NCBI RefSeq assembly: GCF_016406145.1
Contig: NZ_CP066306.1
Location: forward strand, 3,472,001-3,536,000
Length of the DNA stretch: 64,000 nt
Direction of reading: 5' to 3'
Source of the DNA: Pseudomonas putida
Lineage (GTDB): Bacteria; Pseudomonadota; Gammaproteobacteria; Pseudomonadales; Pseudomonadaceae
Under the pieces are notes generated by a model. It was not told the DNA's origin, searched no databases, and saw nothing but the letters and a program-made list of their open reading frames with translations. A program made the translations under genes and the position numbers. Numbering within the stretch: position 1 is the first letter of the stretch; each line of letters starts with the position of its first letter. Below are positions 41,320-49,990 of the stretch, piece by piece.

Positions 41320-42567
41320 ATGCGCATCGCAATCATCGGTAGCGGTATTGCCGGCCTTACTTGTGCCTATCTGCTCTCTCGGCGGCATGAAGTCACTGTA
41401 TTCGAGGCCGCCGACTGGATTGGTGGCCACACGCATACTGTCGATGTCCAATGGGGTGGCCAACAGTACGCAGTGGACACCGGTTTTATCGTCTTCAACG
41501 ACTGGACCTACCCGCACTTCATCCGCCTGCTCGACCAGCTCAAAGTTGCCTCCAGGCCCACTGAAATGAGCTTTTCGGTACATGACCCGCGTAGCGGTTT
41601 CGAATACAACGGCCATGACCTGAACACGCTGTTCGCCCAGCGCAGCAACCTGTTATCGCCAGGCTTCTGGGGCATGCTGCGCGATATCCTGCGCTTCAAC
41701 CGCAAGGTCCTTGCCGACCTGGACAGCCAGCGTATCGACGAAGCCACCACCCTGGGTGGCTACCTGCAGACGCAGGGATATGGCCAGCGCTTCATCGACC
41801 ACTACATCGTGCCGATGGGCTCGGCTATCTGGTCGATGTCACGCGCCGACATGCTCGGTTTTCCGCTGCAGTTCTTCGTGCGCTTTTGCCGTAACCACGG
41901 CCTTCTATCGGTGAGCAACCGCCCGCAATGGCGGGTGATCGAGGGTGGCTCGCGCAGTTACCTGGCACCGTTGTGCAAGCCATTTGCCGAGCGCATCCGC
42001 CTCAACTGCCCTGTTGACCGTGTCAGCCGTGACGAAGGCGGCGTGACCGTGTTCAGCGCAGCCGGCAGCGAGCGCTTCGACAACGTGGTGTTCGCCTGCC
42101 ACAGCGATCAGGCTTTGGCCTTGCTGGAGGCGCCCAGTGCCGATGAGCGCGCAGTACTCGGCGCCATCACCTATGCCAGTAACGATGTGGTGCTGCACAC
42201 CGACACCCGACTGCTGCCAACCCGACGCAAAGCCTGGGCCAGTTGGAACTACCGACTCGGCGGCCCGCAGCAGGCACCGGCCGCGCTGACCTACGCGATG
42301 AACATCCTGCAAGGTATCGAAGCGCCGGTGACCTTCTGCGTGAGCCTGAACCAGACCGCGCTGGTGGACCCGACGCAGATCCTCGCCCGCTTCAACTACG
42401 CGCACCCGCAGTACAGCCTCGTCGCCCTCGCGGCCCAGGCCCGACAGGCTGAACTGCAGGGCCGACAGCACAGCTACTTCTGCGGCGCCTACTGGGCCAA
42501 CGGCTTCCACGAGGACGGCGTGGTCAGCGCCTTGAAAGTGGCTGAGTTTTTTGGGGAAAGCTTGTGA
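41320..42567 (+). CDS. FAD-dependent amine-oxidase-like oxidoreductase
   Basis: A 415-residue flavoprotein of the amine oxidase/desaturase superfamily: IAIIGSGIAGLTCAYLLSRR then VFEAADWIGGHTHTVD dinucleotide motifs, and a C-terminal FAD segment YFCGAYWANGFHEDGVVSAL. Always found next to DUF1365 and a Cfa-type gene. Homologues in this cluster take part in modifying membrane fatty acids (including furan fatty acid chemistry in alpha-proteobacteria), so a fatty-acyl desaturase or oxidase is likely. 7 bp after the SDR gene; its stop overlaps DUF1365. Confidence 0.88.
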   Translation: MRIAIIGSGIAGLTCAYLLSRRHEVTVFEAADWIGGHTHTVDVQWGGQQYAVDTGFIVFNDWTYPHFIRLLDQLKVASRPTEMSFSVHDPRSGFEYNGHDLNTLFAQRSNLLSPGFWGMLRDILRFNRKVLADLDSQRIDEATTLGGYLQTQGYGQRFIDHYIVPMGSAIWSMSRADMLGFPLQFFVRFCRNHGLLSVSNRPQWRVIEGGSRSYLAPLCKPFAERIRLNCPVDRVSRDEGGVTVFSAAGSERFDNVVFACHSDQALALLEAPSADERAVLGAITYASNDVVLHTDTRLLPTRRKAWASWNYRLGGPQQAPAALTYAMNILQGIEAPVTFCVSLNQTALVDPTQILARFNYAHPQYSLVALAAQARQAELQGRQHSYFCGAYWANGFHEDGVVSALKVAEFFGESL

Positions 42568-43376
42568 TCAGCAGCCTGTGCCACGGCTGGGTCAGCCATA
42601 GGCGCCTGACACCGCGCCCGCATGCCTTCCGCTATCGGATCGGCATGTTCTACCTGGACCTGGATGAACAACCCCGCCTGCTCAGCCTCAGCCGCTGGCT
42701 AGGGCGGTCGCGACTGGCGCCGCTGAGCTGGCGCGAAAGCGATTACCTGCCGGCGCTTACCCGCAATGGCATGCCATTGGCCCAGGCCGCTCGGCAATTG
42801 GTCGGCCAGGCCACCGGGCAAACGCCTGAAGGCGCCGTACACCTGCTAACCCAGCCGCGCTGCTGGGGGCTTTCGTTCAACCCGGTGAGTGTCTACTTCT
42901 GCCACGACCACGCCGGCCAGCTGCAGGCGATCCTGCTGGAGGTGCGCAACACGCCATGGCGCGAGCGCTTTCACTACGTATTGCCGGTGCAAGACGGCCT
43001 GTCTACCGGGTTTTCCGTGGCCAAGGCGTTCCATGTGTCGCCGTTCATGCCCCTGGACATGGAGTATCGCCTGCGTTTCTTGCTTGATGCGCGGCGCGTT
43101 CACGTCCACATGGAAAATTGGCGCAAGGGGCAAAAGGTGTTCGATGCCGACCTTGCGCTGCAACGCGGGCCGCTGGATCGCGCCGCCCTGCACCGCCATA
43201 TCCTGAGCTTCCCCTGGATGAGCCTGCGTACCGTAGCGGCCATCTACTGGCAGGCCTTGCAGCTACTGCTCAAGCGCACGCCCATCCACGACCATAGCGC
43301 CAGCCTGGGTAACCTGAGCCTGGGCCAAGCCGCCTCCAAGGAGTTAGATGATGACCGAGCCCACCCTGAGCGTTAG
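42564..43376 (+). CDS. DUF1365 protein
   Basis: A 270-residue protein of the DUF1365 family (ISSLCHGWVSHRRLTPRPHAF, FNPVSVYFCHD, KAFHVSPFMPLDMEYRLRF). The start is GTG with a 4-bp overlap to the FAD gene, and the end overlaps the methyltransferase by 26 bp. The family is almost always paired with the flavoprotein and Cfa gene; its biochemical role is unknown. Confidence 0.88.
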   Translation: MISSLCHGWVSHRRLTPRPHAFRYRIGMFYLDLDEQPRLLSLSRWLGRSRLAPLSWRESDYLPALTRNGMPLAQAARQLVGQATGQTPEGAVHLLTQPRCWGLSFNPVSVYFCHDHAGQLQAILLEVRNTPWRERFHYVLPVQDGLSTGFSVAKAFHVSPFMPLDMEYRLRFLLDARRVHVHMENWRKGQKVFDADLALQRGPLDRAALHRHILSFPWMSLRTVAAIYWQALQLLLKRTPIHDHSASLGNLSLGQAASKELDDDRAHPER

Positions 43377-44610
43377 CAAGTCCACCGGCCTGACACCGCT
43401 GCTTGGCAACCTGGCCAGAACCGCCGTGCTGGCCCAGTTGCGCGGCTTGGCCCGCGGCAGTTTGCGAGTCATCTGCAATGATCGTCAGTGGACCTTCGGT
43501 GAAGCCGGCAGTGCTCTGCACGCCCAGGTCGAAATCGTTGACGAGGCCGCTTGGAGCCTGGTCGCCAGTAATGGCTCGATCGGCGCCGGGGAAGGCTATA
43601 TCCATGGCTACTGGCGCACACCCGACCTGGCCGCAGTCACCCGTGTGTTCGTCGCCAACCTCGAGGTGCTCGATGCCATGGAGGGCGGGTTGGCCCGCCT
43701 GGCACGCCCGGCCCTGCACTTGCTGCACCGGCTCAACCGCAACAGCCGACGCGGTTCACGGCGCAACATCCTGGCCCATTACGACCTGGGCAACGCCTTG
43801 TTCGAACGCCTGCTCGACCCAACCATGATGTACTCGGCGGCGCAGTTCGAGAGCGCCGAGCAAACCCTGGAGCAGGCGCAACTGAACAAGCTTGAACGCA
43901 TCTGCCAGAAGCTCGAACTCCAACCCCACGAACACCTGCTGGAAATCGGCACCGGCTGGGGCAGCCTGGCCATCCATGCTGCCACTAAGTATGGCTGCCG
44001 CGTCACCACCACGACGCTGTCCGAGGCGCAGTACGCCCATACCCTGCAACGGGTGCAAGCGCTGGGCCTTACGCAACGCATCACGGTGCTGCGCGAGGAC
44101 TACCGCGACCTGAGCGGGCGCTTCGACAAGCTGGTTTCGATCGAGATGATCGAAGCCGTCGGCCACCGTTACCTGCCCACCTACTTCCGCCAGTGCGCCG
44201 CACTGCTCAAGGAGGATGGCCTGATGCTGCTGCAGGCCATCACCATTCGCGACCAGCGTTACGCCCAGGCGCGGCGTTCGGTGGACTTCATCCAGCGCTA
44301 CATATTCCCAGGCGGTGCGCTGCCATCACTGAGCGTGCTGCTGGACACCGCCAGCCGCAAGACCGGGTTGAACCTGTTGCATATGGAGGACTTTGGCCAG
44401 GACTATGCGCGCACCTTGCGCCACTGGCGCGATAACCTGCGCCAGGCGCGCACGGCACTCAAGGAACTGGGTTACGACGAAACGTTCCAGCGCCTGTGGG
44501 AGTTCTACCTGTGTTACTGCCAGGGTGGTTTCGAGGAGCGTGCCATTGGCGTGGCGCAATTGCTGTGGGCCGCGCCGCAAGCCCGTCGGGCGCCTTTGCC
44601 AGGTGCCTGA
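43351..44610 (+). CDS. Cfa-type SAM-dependent fatty acyl methyltransferase
   Basis: A 419-residue protein of the cyclopropane-fatty-acid synthase family: YDLGNALFERLLDPTMMYSA, SAM motif LEIGTGWGSLAIHAA, the SLEAQYA-like SEAQYAHTL stretch, and EMIEAVGHRYLPTYF. It adds a methyl or methylene group from SAM to unsaturated acyl chains in phospholipids. ATGs at 43348 and 43351; the second has AAGGAG at better spacing. In this cluster it is not the housekeeping stress Cfa but the light/ROS paralogue, and it may start furan or methylated fatty acid synthesis. Confidence 0.9.
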   Translation: MTEPTLSVSKSTGLTPLLGNLARTAVLAQLRGLARGSLRVICNDRQWTFGEAGSALHAQVEIVDEAAWSLVASNGSIGAGEGYIHGYWRTPDLAAVTRVFVANLEVLDAMEGGLARLARPALHLLHRLNRNSRRGSRRNILAHYDLGNALFERLLDPTMMYSAAQFESAEQTLEQAQLNKLERICQKLELQPHEHLLEIGTGWGSLAIHAATKYGCRVTTTTLSEAQYAHTLQRVQALGLTQRITVLREDYRDLSGRFDKLVSIEMIEAVGHRYLPTYFRQCAALLKEDGLMLLQAITIRDQRYAQARRSVDFIQRYIFPGGALPSLSVLLDTASRKTGLNLLHMEDFGQDYARTLRHWRDNLRQARTALKELGYDETFQRLWEFYLCYCQGGFEERAIGVAQLLWAAPQARRAPLPGA

Positions 44611-44612
44611 AC

Positions 44613-45101
44613 ATGTCACGTACCTGGCTTATCGCCAACGCAGTGTGGTTGCAGGCTGGCTGGTGGGTGTGTGTACTCGGCGCCCACAAGCCCTGGCTGC
44701 TTGCTCTGGTACCGTTAGGCCTGGCGCTGCATTTGGGTTATTGCCATGAGCGTCGCGCAGAAGTGCGTGCGCTGCTGGCGATAGGGCTTGCAGGATGTCT
44801 ATTGGACAGTCTGCTGGGGGCATTGGGGGTATTCGCTTTTGCCCAGTGGCCCCTGCCCGGCTGGCTGGCCCTTATGTGGCTGGTGTTGGCCAGCGGGTTA
44901 CGCCACAGCCTGGCTTGGGCTGCCCGCCCTCTGTGGCTCGGGGGGATGCTTGGACTTTTCGGTGGGCCGTTGGCCTACCTGGCGGGGGCGCGGCTAGCCG
45001 GTGTGGAACTGCCGATGGGTCCCCTGCCTACCGCCCTGATACTGGCACCGATCTGGGCGGTGGCATTTCCGTTGATGCTACGTCTGGCGAGAGCAGCCTG
45101 A
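44613..45101 (+). CDS. DUF2878 membrane protein
   Basis: A 162-residue integral membrane protein with five or six hydrophobic segments (WLIANAVWLQAGWWVCVLG at the start), DUF2878 family. It starts 2 bp after the methyltransferase stop and ends the six-gene operon. It meets the convergent DUF3833 gene with 1 bp between stops. Function unknown; it may hold the lipid-modifying proteins at the membrane. Confidence 0.82.
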   Translation: MSRTWLIANAVWLQAGWWVCVLGAHKPWLLALVPLGLALHLGYCHERRAEVRALLAIGLAGCLLDSLLGALGVFAFAQWPLPGWLALMWLVLASGLRHSLAWAARPLWLGGMLGLFGGPLAYLAGARLAGVELPMGPLPTALILAPIWAVAFPLMLRLARAA

Positions 45102-45102
45102 G

Positions 45103-45639
45103 TCACGGCGATGTCGTTGGCAGGCGGCGGAAAAACAAGGTGATCTGCCCGACTTCCACACCCAATTTGCGCATGCTCGAGCGGTTGATCAGGGTGTCTT
45201 CATCCATCAGGTACATCCAGTCATCGATATCCATTTCCCAATGCCGGCCGTCGACCGGCAGGTCCAGCCGGTAGCGCCAGTGCAAGGCATTGCCCGCAAC
45301 CTCGCCGCGGGCCTCGCCGATCACATCGCCCGCACGTCCACGCCAGCGCCCGGGGCCGTCCGGGGTCAGGGTCCAGATGCGCCGCTGACGCGTACCGTCG
45401 CTGTACACAAAGTGCTCGTCAAGGATCAGCCGGTCACCTTCGCGGCGGCTGTCGATGCGCACATCGAAGCGTTTGACCACCTCCCCCGAGCGATTCTGGA
45501 ACATGCCCCAGGCCTGCACCGGCACGGAGAAGAACGTGACCAGGTCGAGCGCCGGCTTTTCACGGGCGTAATGGTCGACTTCGACATTGCCGCAACTGCC
45601 GAGCAGCAAGCAGCCAACCAATAGCAACACTCTTCGCAT
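45103..45639 (-). CDS. DUF3833 lipoprotein
   Basis: A 178-residue protein with a lipoprotein signal (lipobox LLGSC, Cys near residue 16), DUF3833 family (FFSVPVQAWGMFQNRSGEVVK, RQRRIWTLTPDGPGRWRGRAGD). The ATG at 45639 has AAGGAG 7 bp upstream. It follows the chalcone-isomerase-like gene by 2 bp. Family role unknown; found with DUF2878 and chalcone-isomerase-like proteins in the light cluster. Confidence 0.87.
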   Translation of the reverse strand: MRRVLLLVGCLLLGSCGNVEVDHYAREKPALDLVTFFSVPVQAWGMFQNRSGEVVKRFDVRIDSRREGDRLILDEHFVYSDGTRQRRIWTLTPDGPGRWRGRAGDVIGEARGEVAGNALHWRYRLDLPVDGRHWEMDIDDWMYLMDEDTLINRSSMRKLGVEVGQITLFFRRLPTTSP

Positions 45640-45641
45640 GT

Positions 45642-46196
45642 TCAATCTCCTTGATCATTACCGGCCAGGCCGAGCAGGCGCTGGCGCAATTGAGGGTCCC
45701 GGGCCCGCGGGTCCAGCCAGATGGCAAAAAATGCCCTGGCAAACGCCGGGTCGGCGATTTCGCGACGCAGTTGACCATCGACATAGAACCGGGAGCCCTG
45801 CCCCGGCAGGTACACCCCGGTGATGCGCATGCCCGGGCGCACATCGACGAACGCTTCATTCATAGCTTGCTCCCAACGCGCAAGAGTGGCCTCGGGTAAA
45901 GGACGGTCGCTCAGGCGACGCATTTCATCCAGACTGGCCTGCACCAACGCCTCGCGTGATAACCCCCGGTGGTAAAGAAGTTCCAGGGCAAACGGCTCAC
46001 TCCAGCCCTGCGGCGAGCCGGCGCTCCACAAACGGGCGGTATAGACACGCAGGCCAAACCAGGTGAACTCACCGCTGCCGACGCTGCGCGCCTCGGGCAC
46101 CGCTGGCCGCCAGTCCGCCACCGCGGGTGGCATGACAGCAAGCGCAGCGGCAAGCACGAACAGATTGAGGGCTGGGATAGTGCTTCGCATGGCCAT
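45642..46196 (-). CDS. Chalcone-isomerase-like exported protein
   Basis: A 184-residue protein with a signal peptide (to about residue 28, AVADW) and a bacterial chalcone-isomerase-like domain (GSGEFTWFGLRVYTARLW, FALELLYHRGLSREALVQAS, FAIWLDPRARDPQLRQRLLG). The fold binds fatty acids in plant relatives, and no flavonoid is expected here. First gene of a two-gene operon with DUF3833, behind a perfect LitR-type operator 28-51 bp upstream. Envelope lipid binding or modification is a reasonable guess. Confidence 0.83.
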   Translation of the reverse strand: MAMRSTIPALNLFVLAAALAVMPPAVADWRPAVPEARSVGSGEFTWFGLRVYTARLWSAGSPQGWSEPFALELLYHRGLSREALVQASLDEMRRLSDRPLPEATLARWEQAMNEAFVDVRPGMRITGVYLPGQGSRFYVDGQLRREIADPAFARAFFAIWLDPRARDPQLRQRLLGLAGNDQGD

Positions 46197-46223
46197 ACTC
46201 TGAAGACCGGAATATCCAAATAT

Positions 46224-46247
46224 TGTACAAGTATATTTTCATGTACA
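46224..46247. promoter_or_regulatory. LitR/PplR-type operator 3, TGTACA-N12-TGTACA
   Basis: A perfect 6-12-6 dyad 28 bp before the chalcone-isomerase-like start. On the minus strand TTGTAC and TACAAT inside it resemble -35/-10 boxes with about 15-bp spacing, so a bound repressor would cover the promoter. It links this operon to the operators at 40057 and 40108. Confidence 0.82.
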
Positions 46248-46299
46248 ACTTTATGTAGAGATATCGGTTCTTTCCCACAAAATAATGACGGACGGCAAT

Positions 46300-46316
46300 C
46301 GTTCGGTTATCGAACG
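46300..46316. promoter_or_regulatory. Dyad CGTTCG-GTTAT-CGAACG upstream of the MFS gene
   Basis: A perfect inverted repeat about 145 bp before the MFS start. The GTTCG/CGAAC arms resemble IclR-family operators. No IclR gene is nearby in the window, so the regulator would be encoded elsewhere. Confidence 0.4.
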
Positions 46317-46459
46317 GTAGCGCGGTTTCTGGCATTGACGGTCCCTGCTTCACTGCTCACCATGCCACGGCCTTGCGGGTGCTCTCTGCCTTGAGCCAAA
46401 CCCGCAGGCCAGAAGCATCCAGCAGCTCATTACAATTTCAAGAAACAGGGACATCGGCC

Positions 46460-47758
46460 ATGCCTCCTATTCCCCATGCTTCCATGGGCAGCAAGATTCG
46501 CGACGCCTTTGCTGTCGGCAAGACGCGCTGGGGCATGCTCGCCCTGGTGTTCTTCGCCACCACACTGAACTACATCGACCGTGCCGCCCTCGGCATCATG
46601 CAGCCCATGCTGGCCAAGGACATGAGCTGGACGGCGATGGACTACGCCAATATAAACTTCTGGTTCCAGGTGGGTTACGCCATCGGCTTCCTGCTGCAGG
46701 GCCGGTTGATCGACAAAATCGGCGTAAAACGCGCATTTTTCATGGCGGTACTGCTCTGGAGCCTGGCCACCGGTGCCCATGGCCTTGCCACATCGGCCGC
46801 AGGCTTCATGGTCTGCCGCTTCATCCTCGGCCTGACCGAAGCCGCCAACTATCCGGCTTGTGTGAAGACCACGCGGCTGTGGTTCCCCGCGGGTGAAAGG
46901 GCCATCGCCACCGGGCTGTTCAACGCCGGTACCAACGTTGGCGCGATGGTCACCCCGGCGCTGCTGCCAGTGATCCTGGCCGCCTGGGGCTGGCAGGCCG
47001 CCTTTATCGCCATGGGTTGCCTGGGCCTGGTCTGGGTGGTGTTCTGGGGCTTGAAATACTTCAACCCTGAAGAGCACCCGACTGTGCGCCAGAGCGAGCT
47101 GGAGTACATCCAGCGTGAGGCCGAGCCTGAGGCGGTACGTGTGCCCTTCAGCCGCATCATGCGCATGCGCGGTACCTGGGCCTTCGCGGTGGCGTTCGCG
47201 ATCACCGCACCGGTGTTCTGGTTCTACCTGTACTGGCTGCCACCTTTTCTCAACCAGCAGTACAACTTGGGCATCAGCGTGACCCAGATGGGCATACCGC
47301 TGATCCTGATCTGGCTCACGGCCGACTTCGGCAGCATTGGCGGCGGCATCCTGTCGTCCTGGCTGATAGGCCGTGGGGTACGCGCCACACGGGCACGCCT
47401 GATATCGATGTTCATCTTCGCCTGCACCATGATCAGCGTGACCTTCGCCGCCAACGCCAGTGGCCTGTGGGTAGCGGTGCTTGCCATTGCCGTGGCGGTC
47501 GGCGCGCACCAGGCCTGGACGGCGAATATATGGAGCCTGCTGATGGATTACACGCCCAAGCACCTGATAAGCACGGTGTTCGGCTTTGGCAGCATGTGTG
47601 CGGCCATCGGCGGCATGTTCATGACGCAGATCGTCGGCACCGTGCTGACGGTTACCAATAACAACTACGCAGTGCTGTTCACCATGATCCCGGCGATGTA
47701 TTTCATTGCACTTGTGTGGTTGTACTTCATGGCGCCGCGCAAGGTCGAAGCGGCGTAA
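46460..47758 (+). CDS. MFS transporter, ACS/hexuronate-type
   Basis: A 432-residue inner-membrane carrier of the anion:cation symporter family: TLNYIDRAALGIMQPMLAKD in segment 1, the loop GRLIDKIGVKRAFFMAVLLW, and the segment 4 signature RFILGLTEAANYPACVKTTRLWFPAGER. The layout fits ExuT-type carriers for hexuronates, aldonates or aromatic acids. The ATG at 46460 has AGGG about 9 bp upstream. It stands alone between the light cluster and terC. A dyad upstream suggests IclR-type control. Related MFS genes occur in light/ROS clusters of alpha-proteobacteria, but no operator lies close to this one. Confidence 0.87.
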   Translation: MPPIPHASMGSKIRDAFAVGKTRWGMLALVFFATTLNYIDRAALGIMQPMLAKDMSWTAMDYANINFWFQVGYAIGFLLQGRLIDKIGVKRAFFMAVLLWSLATGAHGLATSAAGFMVCRFILGLTEAANYPACVKTTRLWFPAGERAIATGLFNAGTNVGAMVTPALLPVILAAWGWQAAFIAMGCLGLVWVVFWGLKYFNPEEHPTVRQSELEYIQREAEPEAVRVPFSRIMRMRGTWAFAVAFAITAPVFWFYLYWLPPFLNQQYNLGISVTQMGIPLILIWLTADFGSIGGGILSSWLIGRGVRATRARLISMFIFACTMISVTFAANASGLWVAVLAIAVAVGAHQAWTANIWSLLMDYTPKHLISTVFGFGSMCAAIGGMFMTQIVGTVLTVTNNNYAVLFTMIPAMYFIALVWLYFMAPRKVEAA

Positions 47759-47820
47759 GCGTCAGTTGCACCCTTCCTGGAAGGGGCATGCCGGCGGATG
47801 CCAGCCAGTCAAGCGACCTG

Positions 47821-47857
47821 GAGCCGGCTTGCCGGCGAATGGGGCGCAAAGCGCCCC
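47821..47857 (+). repeat. REP element between MFS and terC
   Basis: AGCCGGCTTGCCGGCGAATGGG with an adjoining GGGGCGC-AAA-GCGCCCC hairpin, between convergent genes. Same core as the REPs at 51225, 51331 and 54802. Confidence 0.75.
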
Positions 47858-47866
47858 CGCCATGAA

Positions 47867-48619
47867 TCAGCCTTCGGTCGCTTCGCGCTTCATCCGTGCC
47901 CGGCGGGCCAGGATGTTGAGCACTTCGATCGCCGTCGAGAAGGCCATTGCCGCATACACGTAACCTTTTGGCACATGGGCACCGAAACCTTCAGCGATCA
48001 AGGTCATGCCGATCATGATCAGGAAGCCCAGGGCCAACATGACCACGGTCGGGTTGTCGTTGATGAAGTTCGCCAACGGGTCAGCGGCCACCATCATGAC
48101 GATCACGGCAGTGATCACGGCAATGATCATGATCGGCAGGTGCTCGGTCATGCCCACAGCGGTGATGATGCTGTCAACCGAGAACACGATGTCCAGCAGC
48201 AGGATCTGGAAGATCGCGGCCGCGAAGCCCAGGGTAACCGTGGAGGACACCTTGGCTTCTTCCTTGGCGCCGTGCGGGTCGACGTTTTCGTGGATTTCCT
48301 TGGTTGCTTTCCACAGCAGGAACAGGCCACCGGCAATCAGGATCACGTCCTTCCAGGAGAAGGCATTACCGAACACTTCGAATACCGGGTCGGTCAACTG
48401 AACGATCCACGCCACCGTGCTGAGCAGCGCCAAACGCATGATCAAGGCCATGCTGATACCGATACGGCGTGCCTTGGAACGGTATTCGACCGGCAACTTG
48501 TTGGTCAGGATCGAGATGAAGATCAGGTTATCGATGCCCAGTACGACTTCCATGGCCACCAGTGTGGCAAGGGCTACCCAGGCGGTGGGGCTTGCGGCGA
48601 GTTCCAGCAAATATTCCAT
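47867..48619 (-). CDS. TerC-family integral membrane protein
   Basis: A 250-residue inner-membrane protein with seven to eight segments and the TerC signature ([21 protein letters not shown] near 22-42, [16 protein letters not shown] near 140-155), including the paired acidic residues in segments. TerC proteins move or tolerate metals such as manganese during protein export. Function inferred from family. Followed by a small lipoprotein gene in the opposite direction of travel (upstream, same strand) 25 bp away. Confidence 0.88.
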   Translation of the reverse strand: MEYLLELAASPTAWVALATLVAMEVVLGIDNLIFISILTNKLPVEYRSKARRIGISMALIMRLALLSTVAWIVQLTDPVFEVFGNAFSWKDVILIAGGLFLLWKATKEIHENVDPHGAKEEAKVSSTVTLGFAAAIFQILLLDIVFSVDSIITAVGMTEHLPIMIIAVITAVIVMMVAADPLANFINDNPTVVMLALGFLIMIGMTLIAEGFGAHVPKGYVYAAMAFSTAIEVLNILARRARMKREATEG

Positions 48620-48644
48620 TTTTCAGTCCTGCAACGTTTCTGGG

Positions 48645-48884
48645 TCAGATGTCCTGGGTTTTATCTTGCTGGTCGGCGTCCTTGGGCTTCTGCCCTTCGG
48701 TGCCGATAGCGTCGCTCAGCGCCTGCTGCGCCGCTTCGTTGGTGTCATCGATGGCCTGCTTGGCCGATTTGGCGGCCTGGTCGAGCATCTGCTGGGCAGA
48801 TTTCTCGGCCTGGTCGCAGCCTGCCAGGCTCATCAGTGCCAAGGCTAGCACCAAGGGTGTGCCAATGGATTTGAATTGCAGCAT
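48645..48884 (-). CDS. Small Ala/Gln-rich lipoprotein
   Basis: A 79-residue lipoprotein: signal with lipobox LAGC (Cys near residue 22), then a heptad-like helix (AEKSAQQMLDQAAKSAKQAI) and a polar acidic tail rich in Asp, Gln and Lys. GAGG lies 5 bp before the ATG at 48884. It lies 25 bp upstream of terC on the same strand and may share its transcript. Function unknown. Confidence 0.75.
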   Translation of the reverse strand: MLQFKSIGTPLVLALALMSLAGCDQAEKSAQQMLDQAAKSAKQAIDDTNEAAQQALSDAIGTEGQKPKDADQQDKTQDI

Positions 48885-49018
48885 GGGGTCCTCGCTTGTC
48901 GATATCCCGGCGGCGCGCAATGCGCCTGATGGCGTCGAATTCTAAAGATGCCGATACATCAGGAAAATTCGTATTTTCAGCGGTTATACTTCGGTTTTAA
49001 CGAATCGGGAACCCAGTG

Positions 49019-49912
49019 ATGCTCAACTATCGACAGCTTCACTATTTCTGGGCCGTAGCCAAGACCGGCAGCATCGCCCGCGCCAGTGAGCAACTGAACC
49101 TGACCCCCCAGACCATCAGCGGTCAAATCAGCCTGTTCGAGCAGACCTACGGCCTGGAGCTGTTCCAGCGGGTCGGGCGGCAGCTGGAACTGACCGAAAC
49201 CGGTCGCCAGACCTTGGTCTACGCCGAGCAGATGTTCCAGATCGGCGGTGAACTGGAGGCCATGTTGCGCGCCGGCCCGCAGGAACAGATCCTGTTTCGC
49301 GTGGGGGTTGCCGACGTTGTGCCCAAATCGATCGTCTATCGTCTGCTCGCGCCCACCATGGAGCTGGACGATGTGCTGCGCATCAACTGCCGGGAGGACA
49401 AACTCGAACGCCTGCTGGCAGACCTGGCGATCCAGCGCCTGGACCTGGTGATATCCGACAGCCCGATGCCCAACCACCTGGATATTAAGGGTTACAGCCA
49501 GAAGCTCGGGGAGTGCGGTTTGAGCTTCTTTGCGACAAAAGCCTTGGCCCAACGCCACGCTGGCGTCTTTCCTGGCTGCCTGCACGATGCACCATTGCTG
49601 ATCCCGGGCCAGGAGACGGTGGTGCGCAGCCGGCTGCTGCGCTGGCTTGGAGAGCAGCAGGTGCAGCCGCGGATAATCGGCGAATTCGACGACAGCGCCT
49701 TGATGCAGGCATTCGGCCAGTCGGGCAGCGGGATCTTCGTGGCTCCCAGTGTGATTGCCGAGGAAGTGTGCCGCCAGTACGGGGTGGAGCTGATCGGGCA
49801 GACCGAGGCGGTGCACGAGTCGTTCTACGCCATCTCAGTTGAGCGCAAGGTCAAGCACCCCGGGATCGTGGCCATTACCGAGGGGGCGCGTCGGGAGCTG
49901 TTCCATTGGTGA
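49019..49912 (+). CDS. nhaR: NhaR-type LysR regulator
   Basis: A 297-residue LysR-family protein with the NhaR N-terminus (MLNYRQLHYFWAVAKTGSIA, QLNLTPQTISGQISLFEQTY) and an NhaR-like effector domain. A GTG sits directly before the ATG; the ATG at 49019 is used. NhaR activates Na+/H+ antiporter and stress genes in enterobacteria. No nhaA is adjacent, so the target here is unclear. Same strand and 78 bp from sstT. Confidence 0.85.
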   Translation: MLNYRQLHYFWAVAKTGSIARASEQLNLTPQTISGQISLFEQTYGLELFQRVGRQLELTETGRQTLVYAEQMFQIGGELEAMLRAGPQEQILFRVGVADVVPKSIVYRLLAPTMELDDVLRINCREDKLERLLADLAIQRLDLVISDSPMPNHLDIKGYSQKLGECGLSFFATKALAQRHAGVFPGCLHDAPLLIPGQETVVRSRLLRWLGEQQVQPRIIGEFDDSALMQAFGQSGSGIFVAPSVIAEEVCRQYGVELIGQTEAVHESFYAISVERKVKHPGIVAITEGARRELFHW

Positions 49913-49990
49913 ACGCAAAGAGGCCGGGACGGCCCTACCAAGGTCTATGGTAAAGTCACGCCCTTTCAAGATACCGAGATAGCGCAGCAC

